In this document: piece by piece, positions 1 through 8,393 of the stretch
How the letters are laid out: the number at the start of each line of letters is the position of its first letter
How positions within the stretch are numbered: the stretch's first letter is position 1
NCBI RefSeq assembly: GCF_024733555.1
Contig: NZ_JANIOF010000005.1
Coordinates: 330,597 to 394,596, forward strand
Reading direction: 5' to 3'
Source: Paenibacillus sp. SC116
Lineage (GTDB): Bacteria > Bacillota > Bacilli > Paenibacillales > Paenibacillaceae
DNA: 64,000 nucleotides
The notes under the pieces: model-generated
What the model was told of the DNA's origin: nothing
The model's database searches: none
Seen by the model: the letters and a program-made list of their open reading frames with translations, nothing else
Position numbers and translations under genes: made by a program

Positions 1-2
1 TT

Positions 3-1109
3 ATGTTTGCATTCAGCCGTTTATACGCAATTGCGGCACCCATATTTTTAGCACTTATCATTTTCTGGATTATTGAGCCGCTTGCTCGTAGATTATCACG
101 AAGAGGCCTGCCCAAATCCATCGCTTCCGCTTTGTCTGTTATGCTGTTTGTACTCGTTATTCTTGGTTCGCTTATTGGAGCAGGAATCATTTTCACACAG
201 CAAGTTGGGGATATCGTCAGTTCCATTCCTGCTCATCAGGAGGAATTAGTCAAACAAATTGGTGGAATTTCATCATTTTTACAAGACAAGTATAAAGATT
301 TGCCTGATGACATTACAGCAAAAATGAATACGTATTTCCAAGACTTCGCTTCCAAAGTAGCAAAATGGATGACAAGCTTCCTAAACTGGCTTGTAACCCA
401 CGTCGCTTCATTCTCTACCTTTGTGATGAACTTTGGAATCGCCGTCGTTCTTGCATACTTCCTAAGTACAGAAATTGAGTCTTGGAGAAAAATTACGCAG
501 GAAAAAACACCAAGAACATTCAAAAATGCTTTCGTGTTCCTAAAAGAAAATGTATTTCGTGGTATTGGAGCTTACCTTAAGGCGCAGCTCAAACTTATTT
601 CGATTACATTTACACTCGTTTTCATTTCATTAACGTTACTCGATGTAGGGCATGCATTCACAATTGCATTGCTATCCGCATTATTTGATATTTTGCCATT
701 GCTAGGTGTACCTGTCATCTTCGTACCTTGGATTATTTATATGTTCATTGTCGGAAATACGACAATGGCAATATGGCTGACTGTAGTACTCGCTGTCACT
801 ATGGCTACACGCCAATTTCTTGAACCGAAGATTACAGGAAATACACTTGGTGTGTCTGCTTTCACGATGCTGTCGTTCATGATTGTATCCTTATCCTTGT
901 TCGGTGTTGCTGGACTTATTTTGGCGCCAATTTTACTCATCTTACTCAAAGCTTTATACGATCAAGGGTATTTCCAACGATGGATTCGTATGCCTGTCGA
1001 TGAGTTTGACTCCAATCCTCTCGTACCGAACGGTACACCTGTAACTGAGTCAAGTAAACCAAGCCAAGCAAGTTCAGCGGCAGATGAGCATGCAAAGCCA
1101 AATGAATAA
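3..1109 (+). CDS. AI-2E family membrane transporter, 5' partial
   Basis: Multi-pass permease of the AI-2E (PerM/TqsA) family. These are cytoplasmic-membrane proteins whose members export autoinducer-2 or act as cation/proton exchangers; the substrate here cannot be told. About seven hydrophobic segments are visible with the usual long soluble stretch between the second and third, and a hydrophilic Ser/Pro-rich tail. Compared with the paralogue at 19075-20145 the visible protein lacks about 30 N-terminal residues, including the first membrane helix. The true start therefore probably lies left of the window and the first ATG is internal. A hairpin with a T-run follows the stop. Family assignment is firm; substrate unknown. 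Confidence 0.88.
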   Translation: MFAFSRLYAIAAPIFLALIIFWIIEPLARRLSRRGLPKSIASALSVMLFVLVILGSLIGAGIIFTQQVGDIVSSIPAHQEELVKQIGGISSFLQDKYKDLPDDITAKMNTYFQDFASKVAKWMTSFLNWLVTHVASFSTFVMNFGIAVVLAYFLSTEIESWRKITQEKTPRTFKNAFVFLKENVFRGIGAYLKAQLKLISITFTLVFISLTLLDVGHAFTIALLSALFDILPLLGVPVIFVPWIIYMFIVGNTTMAIWLTVVLAVTMATRQFLEPKITGNTLGVSAFTMLSFMIVSLSLFGVAGLILAPILLILLKALYDQGYFQRWIRMPVDEFDSNPLVPNGTPVTESSKPSQASSAADEHAKPNE

Positions 1110-1130
1110 GAGTAAGCCTGATAATAAAAA

Positions 1131-1152
1131 GAACCGCACATAAGAGCGGTTC
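1131..1152 (-). terminator. Rho-independent terminator for the minus-strand unit ending at 1207
   Basis: The inverted repeat GAACCGC / GCGGTTC has an 8-nt loop. Read on the minus strand it is followed by TTTTTATTAT. It lies 55 nt downstream of the stop of the minus-strand gene at 1207-1725. Confidence 0.7.
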
Positions 1153-1160
1153 AGAATGTT

Positions 1161-1191
1161 GAACCCTTGTATTTTTTAAATACAGGGGTTC
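1161..1191 (+). terminator. Rho-independent terminator of the AI-2E family gene
   Basis: The 13-nt arms GAACCCTTGTATT / AATACAGGGGTTC (one wobble pair) are followed on the plus strand by TTTCGTTTT. With the adjacent minus-strand hairpin this makes a back-to-back pair between convergent genes. Confidence 0.75.
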
Positions 1192-1206
1192 TTTCGTTTT
1201 ATACAA

Positions 1207-1725
1207 TTATAGGGATTTGGCAGCTGCCATGACTTCTGTAAGCGTCCCTGCTGTATGAATCATTTCATTATTTTTGATAAAACTATGCTTAATGACCGCA
1301 TCATCAATGACCTTCTCGAACTGTCCTCCTAAGGAATCAGACTTAGGATTCAAAAAGATCGTGTATTCCTCAACAAGAACTTTGTTGTTCGGCTTAAAAG
1401 TTATAAATACATCTTCCTCATCTTTTCTCGATCCTATCGGATAGATGTAATCAAACCCTGATTTAAATGTATAGTTGTAATCACCATTATGAATCATTGC
1501 TGTTACGTCTTTCGGAACGTAGAAATGCACCCTTTTGATTACCCCATCGTTAATAACGTTTATGTTATTTTTAAAAAGTGCTTTACCCACAATAGGTTTC
1601 TCTGCCCATTCGAATGACCCAAGCGGCTTACTTTGACTACCTTTCACATTCATAATGCTAAATACAATGATAGCAATTACTATTATAATAAGTGCTGCTG
1701 TTGATAATTTTACTTTTCTAGTCAT
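1207..1725 (-). CDS. Hypothetical membrane-anchored protein in the PadR/HAAS module
   Basis: I do not recognise this protein. From the ATG at 1725 it is 172 residues: a short basic start (MTRKVK), one strong hydrophobic helix at about residues 7-25, then a soluble domain presumably outside the membrane. There is no lipobox cysteine. The soluble part has alternating beta-like stretches and no catalytic motif I know. An AAGGAG lies 12 nt before this ATG; an in-frame extension to 1893 would run back into the neighbouring gene, so the shorter start is preferred. It sits 106 nt downstream of the HAAS/FtsW-like gene, probably in the same transcript, and is followed by a terminator. Co-regulation by the upstream PadR protein is inferred. 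Confidence 0.7.
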   Translation of the reverse strand: MTRKVKLSTAALIIIVIAIIVFSIMNVKGSQSKPLGSFEWAEKPIVGKALFKNNINVINDGVIKRVHFYVPKDVTAMIHNGDYNYTFKSGFDYIYPIGSRKDEEDVFITFKPNNKVLVEEYTIFLNPKSDSLGGQFEKVIDDAVIKHSFIKNNEMIHTAGTLTEVMAAAKSL

Positions 1726-1831
1726 ACTATATGTTCGCTCCTTAACAATTCCATACAAGTTCATACATAGCGGAATCATCATATTCGATCGAGTGCTATG
1801 ACCTGTGACTTCTGTTAAATCAATCAACGAT

Positions 1832-3220
1832 TTATTTTTCAATCGGCCTTGACAGCTGAGAATGACTATACATATCTTTTCTCCGATATACACTTAGCAT
1901 AAGCCCGACTACAGCAAAATCAAAGACAACCGTTAAATAGCTCCAATTCATTAGTGGCAACGTATCTGCAAATGGATAGATGTTCAGACATAATAATATA
2001 TTAGCTATAAAGTCCACGCTTAATACTGTAATTAATCCAGTAACTAACCCTCTAGCATATCCATCCTTAAGTAACGTCCCCATCCGCAATACTCTTTTAA
2101 TAAACAAAATGGCACATATAATTACAATTACACCAAATACCCAGCCCAGGCTGTGAATTGTAAAGGATAATTGGAACTCACTACTACGAGGATACATATC
2201 TATGCTCCTCTTAGTTAATCCGAAACCCTGTCCCCACATCCCAGCCGATTCAAGTAATTTCATAGAAAAATTACTGACGGTACCTGGACCTTGATTTAAA
2301 CCGTATACAAAATAATCTCGATATTGCTCTAAAATACTGTTTATTGCTATCCAATGGGAACCTTTTGCTGTACCACCAATCAACATAATCAAGCCCATTA
2401 ATAGAGCACCAGATCCGCTGAACAATAAAAGTAATTTCCTTCGTCCCGCTAATAACAATAAAACAACTAGTCCTACACAGTAACCAAAGAAGGAGTCCAC
2501 CCCCGGGTAAAACGAGTAGACTAAAATAGGCAATAACGCACATACTATCACATTATAATCTACAAAACGGCTTTCCATTTCTCCACGTTGCTGGTCTTGC
2601 CTATGTAATTGCAGTATCCCAGCAAAAGAAATAAGGAATAAAAACGGCGATAAATCATTCAGTTGAGCGTAAACCATGTAGAAAAAGTCCCATTGAGACG
2701 AACTCATGTCATCTTGAAGGAAGTAAACCGCATATATACCAAATATTTGGGTAACGACCAATACCGCAAGAGTTATAAGGTATAACGGCCAAGAGAACCG
2801 AAGCAGCTTACGATAATCGAAAAAGTATAACGCGATCATCACAGAAATGCCTATGAAGCCATATATTAAGCCTTGTTTAATAGAGAAATTTACAGCTAGA
2901 TTTAGTAGTATAATCAGTGCAATACCTACCATACCTGCCACTAACGCGATAACGCTCCATTCCGGCTTAGGTTTATGTGCAATATGTAGTCCTCTTCCTA
3001 CTTCCTCGGGATTTCCCATCTGCTTAAGAACGTAGGATACCGTTTCATCTAGAGTCATATTATTAAGATAACTACATTCATCTGCTAACTCTTGTATATG
3101 ACACAACAATTCATTTCGTATATCCTCATGTACATCTTTTGCCTTGACTTGACCACAAACACACTCCAAATATTGAACGATGAGAGGATGTTCAACAAAA
3201 CCCTTTATGCCGGCACTCAT
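1832..3220 (-). CDS. HAAS-domain protein with divergent FtsW/RodA/SpoVE-like membrane domain
   Basis: Two-part protein of 462 residues. Residues 1-85 form a helical HAAS-type domain, which in the family is commonly found next to PadR regulators: conserved H-I-Q-E-L and a G-N-P-E-E-V-G-R-G end. Residues 90-450 are about ten membrane helices resembling FtsW/RodA/SpoVE glycan polymerases, with an 'SAGMWGQGFGLTKRSID' loop like the family's S-G-G-x-x-G-x-G-x segment. The family's H-T-D-F-hydrophobic motif reads S-S-E-F here, so polymerase activity is doubtful. The start codon overlaps the stop of the PadR gene (ATGA), so the two are translationally coupled. Other possibility: a PadR-controlled sensor or permease that kept only the FtsW fold. 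Confidence 0.82.
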   Translation of the reverse strand: MSAGIKGFVEHPLIVQYLECVCGQVKAKDVHEDIRNELLCHIQELADECSYLNNMTLDETVSYVLKQMGNPEEVGRGLHIAHKPKPEWSVIALVAGMVGIALIILLNLAVNFSIKQGLIYGFIGISVMIALYFFDYRKLLRFSWPLYLITLAVLVVTQIFGIYAVYFLQDDMSSSQWDFFYMVYAQLNDLSPFLFLISFAGILQLHRQDQQRGEMESRFVDYNVIVCALLPILVYSFYPGVDSFFGYCVGLVVLLLLAGRRKLLLLFSGSGALLMGLIMLIGGTAKGSHWIAINSILEQYRDYFVYGLNQGPGTVSNFSMKLLESAGMWGQGFGLTKRSIDMYPRSSEFQLSFTIHSLGWVFGVIVIICAILFIKRVLRMGTLLKDGYARGLVTGLITVLSVDFIANILLCLNIYPFADTLPLMNWSYLTVVFDFAVVGLMLSVYRRKDMYSHSQLSRPIEK

Positions 3221-3549
3221 AAACTGCCCTCCCCAATTACCCGGTCAACCGTCGAGCGGAACAATAGCCATTCCTGTTTTTTATCGACGAGTTGTAAGCT
3301 TCCTTCTTCTGTTAGCCTGTAGTACTTACGCTTGCGTCCGCCTTCTTCATTCCAATAGGACTCGACTAGTCGATCGACCTCAAGCGTATGTAAGATAGGA
3401 TACAATGTACCTTCCTTGAAGGTGAATATTCCCTCTGAACGCAGCTCGATCTCCTTCGTCATTTCATACCCATACATGTCCTTTCGGTTAAGTAGAGTCA
3501 GTATAAGAATAACCGTGCTGCCTTTCATTAACTCCTTCTTAATTTTCAT
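3217..3549 (-). CDS. PadR family transcriptional regulator
   Basis: A 110-residue winged-helix repressor of the short PadR type. Diagnostic stretches are the LLNRKDMYGYEMTKEIE recognition region, 'GTLYPILHTLE' and the wing 'GGRKRKYYRLTEEG'. The ATG at 3549 is chosen because GGAGGG lies 7 nt upstream; a longer reading to 3600 has no ribosome site and runs into the promoter repeats. It is first in a three-gene minus-strand unit with the HAAS/FtsW-like gene and the small membrane protein. Short PadR proteins usually repress their own operon, and the repeats at 3568-3615 are the likely operator. Confidence 0.92.
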   Translation of the reverse strand: MKIKKELMKGSTVILILTLLNRKDMYGYEMTKEIELRSEGIFTFKEGTLYPILHTLEVDRLVESYWNEEGGRKRKYYRLTEEGSLQLVDKKQEWLLFRSTVDRVIGEGSL

Positions 3550-3567
3550 CCTATATCCCTCCATATG

Positions 3568-3615
3568 CATCGAGTTACTATACATCGATAATCTATACAT
3601 CGAGTTTCTATGTAT
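3568..3615 (-). promoter_or_regulatory. Three 15-bp direct repeats and an inverted repeat upstream of padR (likely operator)
   Basis: Three tandem 15-bp units start with CATCGA at 3568, 3583 and 3598; units 1 and 3 share CATCGAGTT-N-CTAT. The last unit overlaps the inverted repeat ATACAT-N9-ATGTAT at 3595-3615. PadR-family operators typically contain ATGT/ACAT dyads. The block ends about 19 nt before the padR start codon. The rest of the 300-bp gap up to 3824 shows nothing I can name. Confidence 0.55.
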
Positions 3616-3823
3616 TAATATAAGCTACAATTCCATTTTAAGCAAGTCATTTATAGATACCAGTATATGTATACAACTTTCTACACAATTCTACATTACC
3701 TCTCTCGACCTTCCAGATGATGTCTCATTTCAAGCATCGCTTCTCTTTGCTAAAAGACAGTCGTTGTAGTCTTATTCAACACTCTCATACTAGGGATGAC
3801 ATTCATACTGCGCACCATCTCAA

Positions 3824-3853
3824 AAAGGCGTCTCCCTTAACGGGGACGCCTTT
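3824..3853 (-). terminator. Rho-independent terminator of the PBP gene
   Basis: Stem AAAGGCGTC(t)CCC / GGG(g)ACGCCTTT with a TTAAC-type loop, followed on the minus strand by TTTTTG. It begins at the stop codon of the penicillin-binding protein gene. Confidence 0.85.
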
Positions 3854-5708
3854 ACTTCTGATCTACCGACTCATAAGCAGCCAGCAAATCCATCACTTCA
3901 CCAAATACGGAAGTCGCAATGTGTGGTTGTGAGGCTTTACTGATTTCATTTTCGGACACAACCGCTACCGAATATCGAGGTTTATAAATCGGGCCGTAAC
4001 CAACAAACCAGCTATGCAGTTTATTCGTACCGTAAGCCTCGCTTTGAGCTGTACCACTTTTCCCTGCCAGTTTCCACGATCGATTGCGCAACTGCTGACC
4101 TGTTCCTTCTTCAACGGTTCCTCTCATCCATTGCTGCAACAACCTCGTCGTTCTAGGCAGCAACATTTGCTCACCTTTAGCTTCGGCCTTAAATTCCATT
4201 AATGTGTGTCCTCTGGCATCTGTTGCTTTGGCAACAAGACGAGGATGACCTGTTCGACCATGCTGAAGCAGGGTAACGATTGCATTCGCTGCAGCCAGAG
4301 GAGTAACTCTCACATCGCGTTGACCAATTGCACTTTGCGCCCGTACACCACCATCTATAGTTCCAGTACGCTGATCATCACCAGCAGTATAACTGAACAC
4401 ACGCCCCTCCTGCTCCTGCGGAGCATGCGCAAGCGCTTTATGGCCTAACCCATCGGAGGATATTAAGCCAGCCTTGCCTGTAAAGCCAAGCTTGTCAGCA
4501 TATTGCTGAATTTGTACAGCGCTAAGCCGTTCTCCTAATTGAGCAAAAACAACATTGCATGATTGTTCGAAAGCTTGCTCTAGTGTCAATTCACCGTGCC
4601 CTTCTTTATGCCAACAAGATAAACCATACCGCCCATATTCTCCTGTACATAAAAAAGTCTCTCTTGGCGATGTCTTTCCCGTTTCTATTGCTGCAGCGGC
4701 GGTAACAAGCTTAAAAACCGAACCTGGCGGAAGCGCAGTTACCGCCTGATTGTTCCAATCCGTATGCTCTGGTTCAATATGCTGTGGATCGTATCGCGGC
4801 AAAGAGACCATCGCTACAATATCACGTGTCTGCACATCCAATACAACGACAGCACCACGATGAACTCCTTGTTCACGCATAATCCCATCGATTGCGGTAT
4901 GAAGCTTCATATCAGCCGTCGTATGCAGCATTAGCGGATAATAAGGGTTATGCGGACGGCTCAACCGAACGTCAAGCCCTTTCAATGGGGTTTGCAAAGC
5001 ATCCGTATAGTGTAAATAGGTGTGCGCACCAATGCTTTTCAATAACGGTTGAAATGACTGCTCCAAACCAGCTGCCCCTGTTCTCATCGTTGTACCATTA
5101 TTTGCTGACTTTACATGCTCATCCGAAGCCAGCAGGCTCGTGTAACCGATCCAATGCGGAGTCGCCGTTCGATACGGATAAGGCTGCGCATAAGGAAGAA
5201 TTCGAACACCACTCCATTTTTGCAGCTGTACATCTTTTATTTGTGACAAACTCAACAATAATGGCGTTTCTATCTTCTTGGATTCAGTGCCTGCCTTTTC
5301 CGTTTTACTAACACTAGCAATAAACGGCTCTTTTGCCTGTGTCCATTGTTCAACAAGCTCTTCTTCCTTCATGTTCAACCAAGCGGATATGGTTCGGATT
5401 GCTTTACGATCAAGTGATTGACGATTAACAGGAAAGAGCACTAGCACATCTTCATGTTTCCCCGTTAACACCCGACCTTTGCTGTCTACAATTCGACCAC
5501 GACCATCATCAAGTATGATGCCTTTTTCCCGTTGAATGATGGAACGACTCACAACAGACCGATCACGGCTATCCATCTTTCCCCCGATTAGTTGGAGATA
5601 GGCTAATCGTACCCCGTACAACAACAAGATACAGCTAAGTACCAGTCCCGTGATTTGAATACGGCTCCATCTTTCCCTGTGCAACTGATTTTCTGTATGT
5701 TTGCTCAT
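3852..5708 (-). CDS. Class B penicillin-binding protein (peptidoglycan D,D-transpeptidase)
   Basis: A monofunctional transpeptidase that cross-links peptidoglycan on the outer face of the membrane. One N-terminal membrane helix (about residues 15-40) is followed by a dimerisation region, then the penicillin-binding domain. That domain carries S-V-F-K (about residue 329), S-C-N (about 383) and K-S-G-T (about 551), all three active-site motifs intact. There are no PASTA repeats. The ATG at 5708 precedes the hydrophilic anchor; an in-frame TTG at 5780 would add 24 residues and cannot be excluded, as neither has a strong ribosome site. The short 'FtsI/PbpI-like' form is compatible with a sporulation or accessory role, but the exact paralogue cannot be told. 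Confidence 0.9.
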   Translation of the reverse strand: MSKHTENQLHRERWSRIQITGLVLSCILLLYGVRLAYLQLIGGKMDSRDRSVVSRSIIQREKGIILDDGRGRIVDSKGRVLTGKHEDVLVLFPVNRQSLDRKAIRTISAWLNMKEEELVEQWTQAKEPFIASVSKTEKAGTESKKIETPLLLSLSQIKDVQLQKWSGVRILPYAQPYPYRTATPHWIGYTSLLASDEHVKSANNGTTMRTGAAGLEQSFQPLLKSIGAHTYLHYTDALQTPLKGLDVRLSRPHNPYYPLMLHTTADMKLHTAIDGIMREQGVHRGAVVVLDVQTRDIVAMVSLPRYDPQHIEPEHTDWNNQAVTALPPGSVFKLVTAAAAIETGKTSPRETFLCTGEYGRYGLSCWHKEGHGELTLEQAFEQSCNVVFAQLGERLSAVQIQQYADKLGFTGKAGLISSDGLGHKALAHAPQEQEGRVFSYTAGDDQRTGTIDGGVRAQSAIGQRDVRVTPLAAANAIVTLLQHGRTGHPRLVAKATDARGHTLMEFKAEAKGEQMLLPRTTRLLQQWMRGTVEEGTGQQLRNRSWKLAGKSGTAQSEAYGTNKLHSWFVGYGPIYKPRYSVAVVSENEISKASQPHIATSVFGEVMDLLAAYESVDQK

Positions 5709-5901
5709 ACGACCATCCGATCCATTTTCTCCATCCTTATAACGTAGGTTAAATAATACCAAGTCATTCCCATTATTCAATCAAGCTACTACTGGCTTAT
5801 TTATTCACTAGTAACTAGTATTTCTTAGTAAAATGCTTCTCAAACAATCCTACCTCACTCATATTGCCTATTTTCGATCCTACACGGCGCTCCCATAAAA
5901 A

Positions 5902-5946
5902 AGAGACTACCCATCTGTCATATCTCAATGACTTTGGACAGTCTCT
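5902..5946 (-). terminator. Rho-independent terminator of the chemotaxis receptor gene
   Basis: Outer arms AGAGACT / AGTCTCT enclose an inner GTCAT/ATGAC pair. TTTTTT follows on the minus strand. It lies about 40 nt after the receptor stop codon. Confidence 0.7.
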
Positions 5947-5985
5947 ATAAGTTCGATTCATTCAATCGGTACAAATTGTAGCATG

Positions 5986-8100
5986 TTACTGCTGCACGAT
6001 ACTAAACTGCTTCAATCTCTCCTGCAAATCATTTGATACTTGCTCCAGCTCATTAGAAAGCTCCACCAATCGGTTGGATACAGTCATCTGTTCATTGCTA
6101 AGCGAAGCTACTTCTTCAGACGTTGCTGAAGATTGTTCCGCTACCGCACTGACATTAGACATTGCCTCAGTCATAATCCGCTGTGATTCATCGAATTCAT
6201 TGACAGCCGATGTAGCAGAATCTAGTTTTTCAAATAGGGCAATCATTTGAGATTCTACCCCATGGAATATCATATCCGCTTCCTTTACTGCTCCAAGCTG
6301 CTCACGGAATATTGGGTAAGCTTCTCCTAACATGGTTACCGTTTCATCCACTTCACGTTGAATGCTCGCTGTAATCTGACCCACAACTTCAATGGATTGC
6401 TTGGATTGATCTGCTAGACCGCGAATCTCATCAGCTACAACCATAAAGCCCTTTCCTGCCGCACCAGCGCGTGCAGCCTCAATTGCAGCATTAAGTGACA
6501 ATATGTTGGTTTGTTTTGTCATCTGATTGAGCAGATCCAGAATTTGACGAACAGACTGCGTGCTGTCTTTCAGTGCATCAACCTTTGCGACTAAGGAACG
6601 AACGATATGCTCGGTAGCAGCGGTCTTTGTACTTAGTTCATTCATATAGCTGGTACCCCGCTGGCTTTTCTGCTGTACTTCAGTTGCTGCATGAAACATT
6701 TCTACGTTCATTTCAACGACTTGCTGCATTTTGTTCGTCGTTTGTTCACTGCAATCATTACTGCGCTCTGCTTCAACAGCTAGACTTGCTGCACCTTTTG
6801 CAATTTCCTCAGTAGCCAGCGCAATTTCCTTGGCAGAAGATGCGGTACTGCGCGAAGCTTCACTCAACTGCCCAGCAGTAAGCAGCACAGCTTGAGCAGA
6901 TTCGTCCGTTCGTTGGACAAGATCCTTTATGCGCTCCATCATCGTATTGAAGCTTGTGCTTAGCTGTCCAATTTCATCACTAGAGCGATGCTCCATATGA
7001 AGACCAAGCTTGCCCTCAGCACCTTCCATCATCAGATCACGCAGACGCTTGAGCGGCTTACCGACCATTCTCATCACGTAATATCCAAGGAATGCTGCAA
7101 CAATGATTCCGACCCCGACTGAGATCCAAGTTACATTACGAATCGAATTTGTCTCTTTCACAATCGACTGTACAGGTGTAAATCCATTTAATATCCACCC
7201 CGTCTCACGTGAAACAAAATAAGACCCTAACAATTCCCCTTGCTCGGCACTGTCCACAATCTGCTTCCCTGAAGTCGCCTGATCCTGCGGCGTCAGCTGA
7301 ATGGAAGGAGCCTGACCTAACTTACTTAAGTCATTATCTAAAATAAGCTTCCCATTTGCATCTACAATTTGGATAAATCCGCCTTGGCTTTGATCCCATT
7401 TCAAATGATCAGCCAAAGACTGTACGTATATTTCCATCACCATAACGAATTGAGGTTCATTTGTTTTTAAATCATTTACAAGCCTAGCCATCGAAAAAAT
7501 AGGTTTCGGACTTTGTTCGGCAACTCCTTTGGCACTTGACGGAATCCACACCGGCTGCCCTTTCTTATTTACTGCTTCCTGGAACCATGCTTTTTCCCTA
7601 GCAGTAGACAAAGCATCAGAAGGTGTCCCTGATGTAAATATAGGTGTGCCGTTGTTCTCTAACGGAATAAAGAACATCGAAAACAATGTGTTATTCCCAA
7701 ATACGTAGCCTTTCAGCTCAGATTCAATTTGTTTCGTTTGTTCAAACAATTCGAACGAATTGCTTTTATCACCCCGATACACATTCGACAAGTTTGTATG
7801 CAGCTGTTTATCGAAGAGTACCTGATTCGACAGCTTTACGCTGTTGTTGAACAATAAATCAAGCTTTTCCCCCGCTTGAATCAACGTTTGCTTCTGAGAC
7901 AATGACAACTGTTCCTCTACAATCGTCCTTGATCGATCATAAGAAAATAAACCTATGCTCACTACTAGCAGCGTTACACTTACTAAAAAGATAATGAATA
8001 ACTTGACCCCCACAGAGCTAAGCGCTTTCAATTTCAGAATATCCCCCTTATTCTGCTTGATTAACGACGGATTCGTATCTTTTTTTCGTGACAAGCGCAT
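5986..8100 (-). CDS. Methyl-accepting chemotaxis protein (Cache-HAMP-MA)
   Basis: Transmembrane chemoreceptor that signals to CheA/CheW. A membrane helix at about residues 30-54 is followed by a large extracellular double-Cache-like sensor region to about 320, a second helix near 325-345, a HAMP linker, and a long coiled-coil signalling domain. The conserved hairpin tip 'AAIEAARAGAAGKGF' lies near residue 550. The ATG at 8100 has AAAGGGG 7 nt upstream; a reading starting 36 nt earlier lacks this. The sensor resembles small-molecule binding Cache domains, but the ligand is not predictable. No other chemotaxis gene is nearby, so it is an orphan receptor, monocistronic between two terminators. 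Confidence 0.95.
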   Translation of the reverse strand: MRLSRKKDTNPSLIKQNKGDILKLKALSSVGVKLFIIFLVSVTLLVVSIGLFSYDRSRTIVEEQLSLSQKQTLIQAGEKLDLLFNNSVKLSNQVLFDKQLHTNLSNVYRGDKSNSFELFEQTKQIESELKGYVFGNNTLFSMFFIPLENNGTPIFTSGTPSDALSTAREKAWFQEAVNKKGQPVWIPSSAKGVAEQSPKPIFSMARLVNDLKTNEPQFVMVMEIYVQSLADHLKWDQSQGGFIQIVDANGKLILDNDLSKLGQAPSIQLTPQDQATSGKQIVDSAEQGELLGSYFVSRETGWILNGFTPVQSIVKETNSIRNVTWISVGVGIIVAAFLGYYVMRMVGKPLKRLRDLMMEGAEGKLGLHMEHRSSDEIGQLSTSFNTMMERIKDLVQRTDESAQAVLLTAGQLSEASRSTASSAKEIALATEEIAKGAASLAVEAERSNDCSEQTTNKMQQVVEMNVEMFHAATEVQQKSQRGTSYMNELSTKTAATEHIVRSLVAKVDALKDSTQSVRQILDLLNQMTKQTNILSLNAAIEAARAGAAGKGFMVVADEIRGLADQSKQSIEVVGQITASIQREVDETVTMLGEAYPIFREQLGAVKEADMIFHGVESQMIALFEKLDSATSAVNEFDESQRIMTEAMSNVSAVAEQSSATSEEVASLSNEQMTVSNRLVELSNELEQVSNDLQERLKQFSIVQQ

Positions 8101-8232
8101 CGCTATACCCCTTTCTCTTCCTAAGCAAATAGGCAAATCTAGGTATTAAGTCGTATGTCGTATGTAGTTCGTTGTCCAACTTGGTAAATCCTTCATGATA
8201 AATCAAGCTTTTTAAAAAATGATGTCAATTTA

Positions 8233-8264
8233 TTAAGAAACAACAGCGAATAGTCGTTTCTTAA
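8233..8264. repeat. Perfect 9-bp inverted repeat upstream of the chemotaxis receptor gene
   Basis: TTAAGAAAC / GTTTCTTAA with a 14-nt spacer. It lies about 130 nt before the receptor start and beyond the trhP2 terminator. There is no T-run on either side, so it looks more like a protein-binding dyad than a terminator. Confidence 0.45.
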
Positions 8265-8279
8265 CTAAAAATAAATAAA

Positions 8280-8299
8280 CCCTTGCTCGTAAGCAAGGG
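8280..8299 (-). terminator. Rho-independent terminator of the trhP1-trhP2 unit
   Basis: Perfect CCCTTGCT / AGCAAGGG stem with a 4-nt loop, followed on the minus strand by a T-rich tract (TTTATTTATTTTT). It lies 95 nt downstream of the trhP2 stop. Confidence 0.8.
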
Positions 8300-8393
8300 C
8301 CTATTTCTGTGATTAAGGGTGAAAAATATATGGTTACTGATAACTCCATATAACTGTTCAACAGTTTATTGCAGAGCTGTCAGTAGTTTGTTG

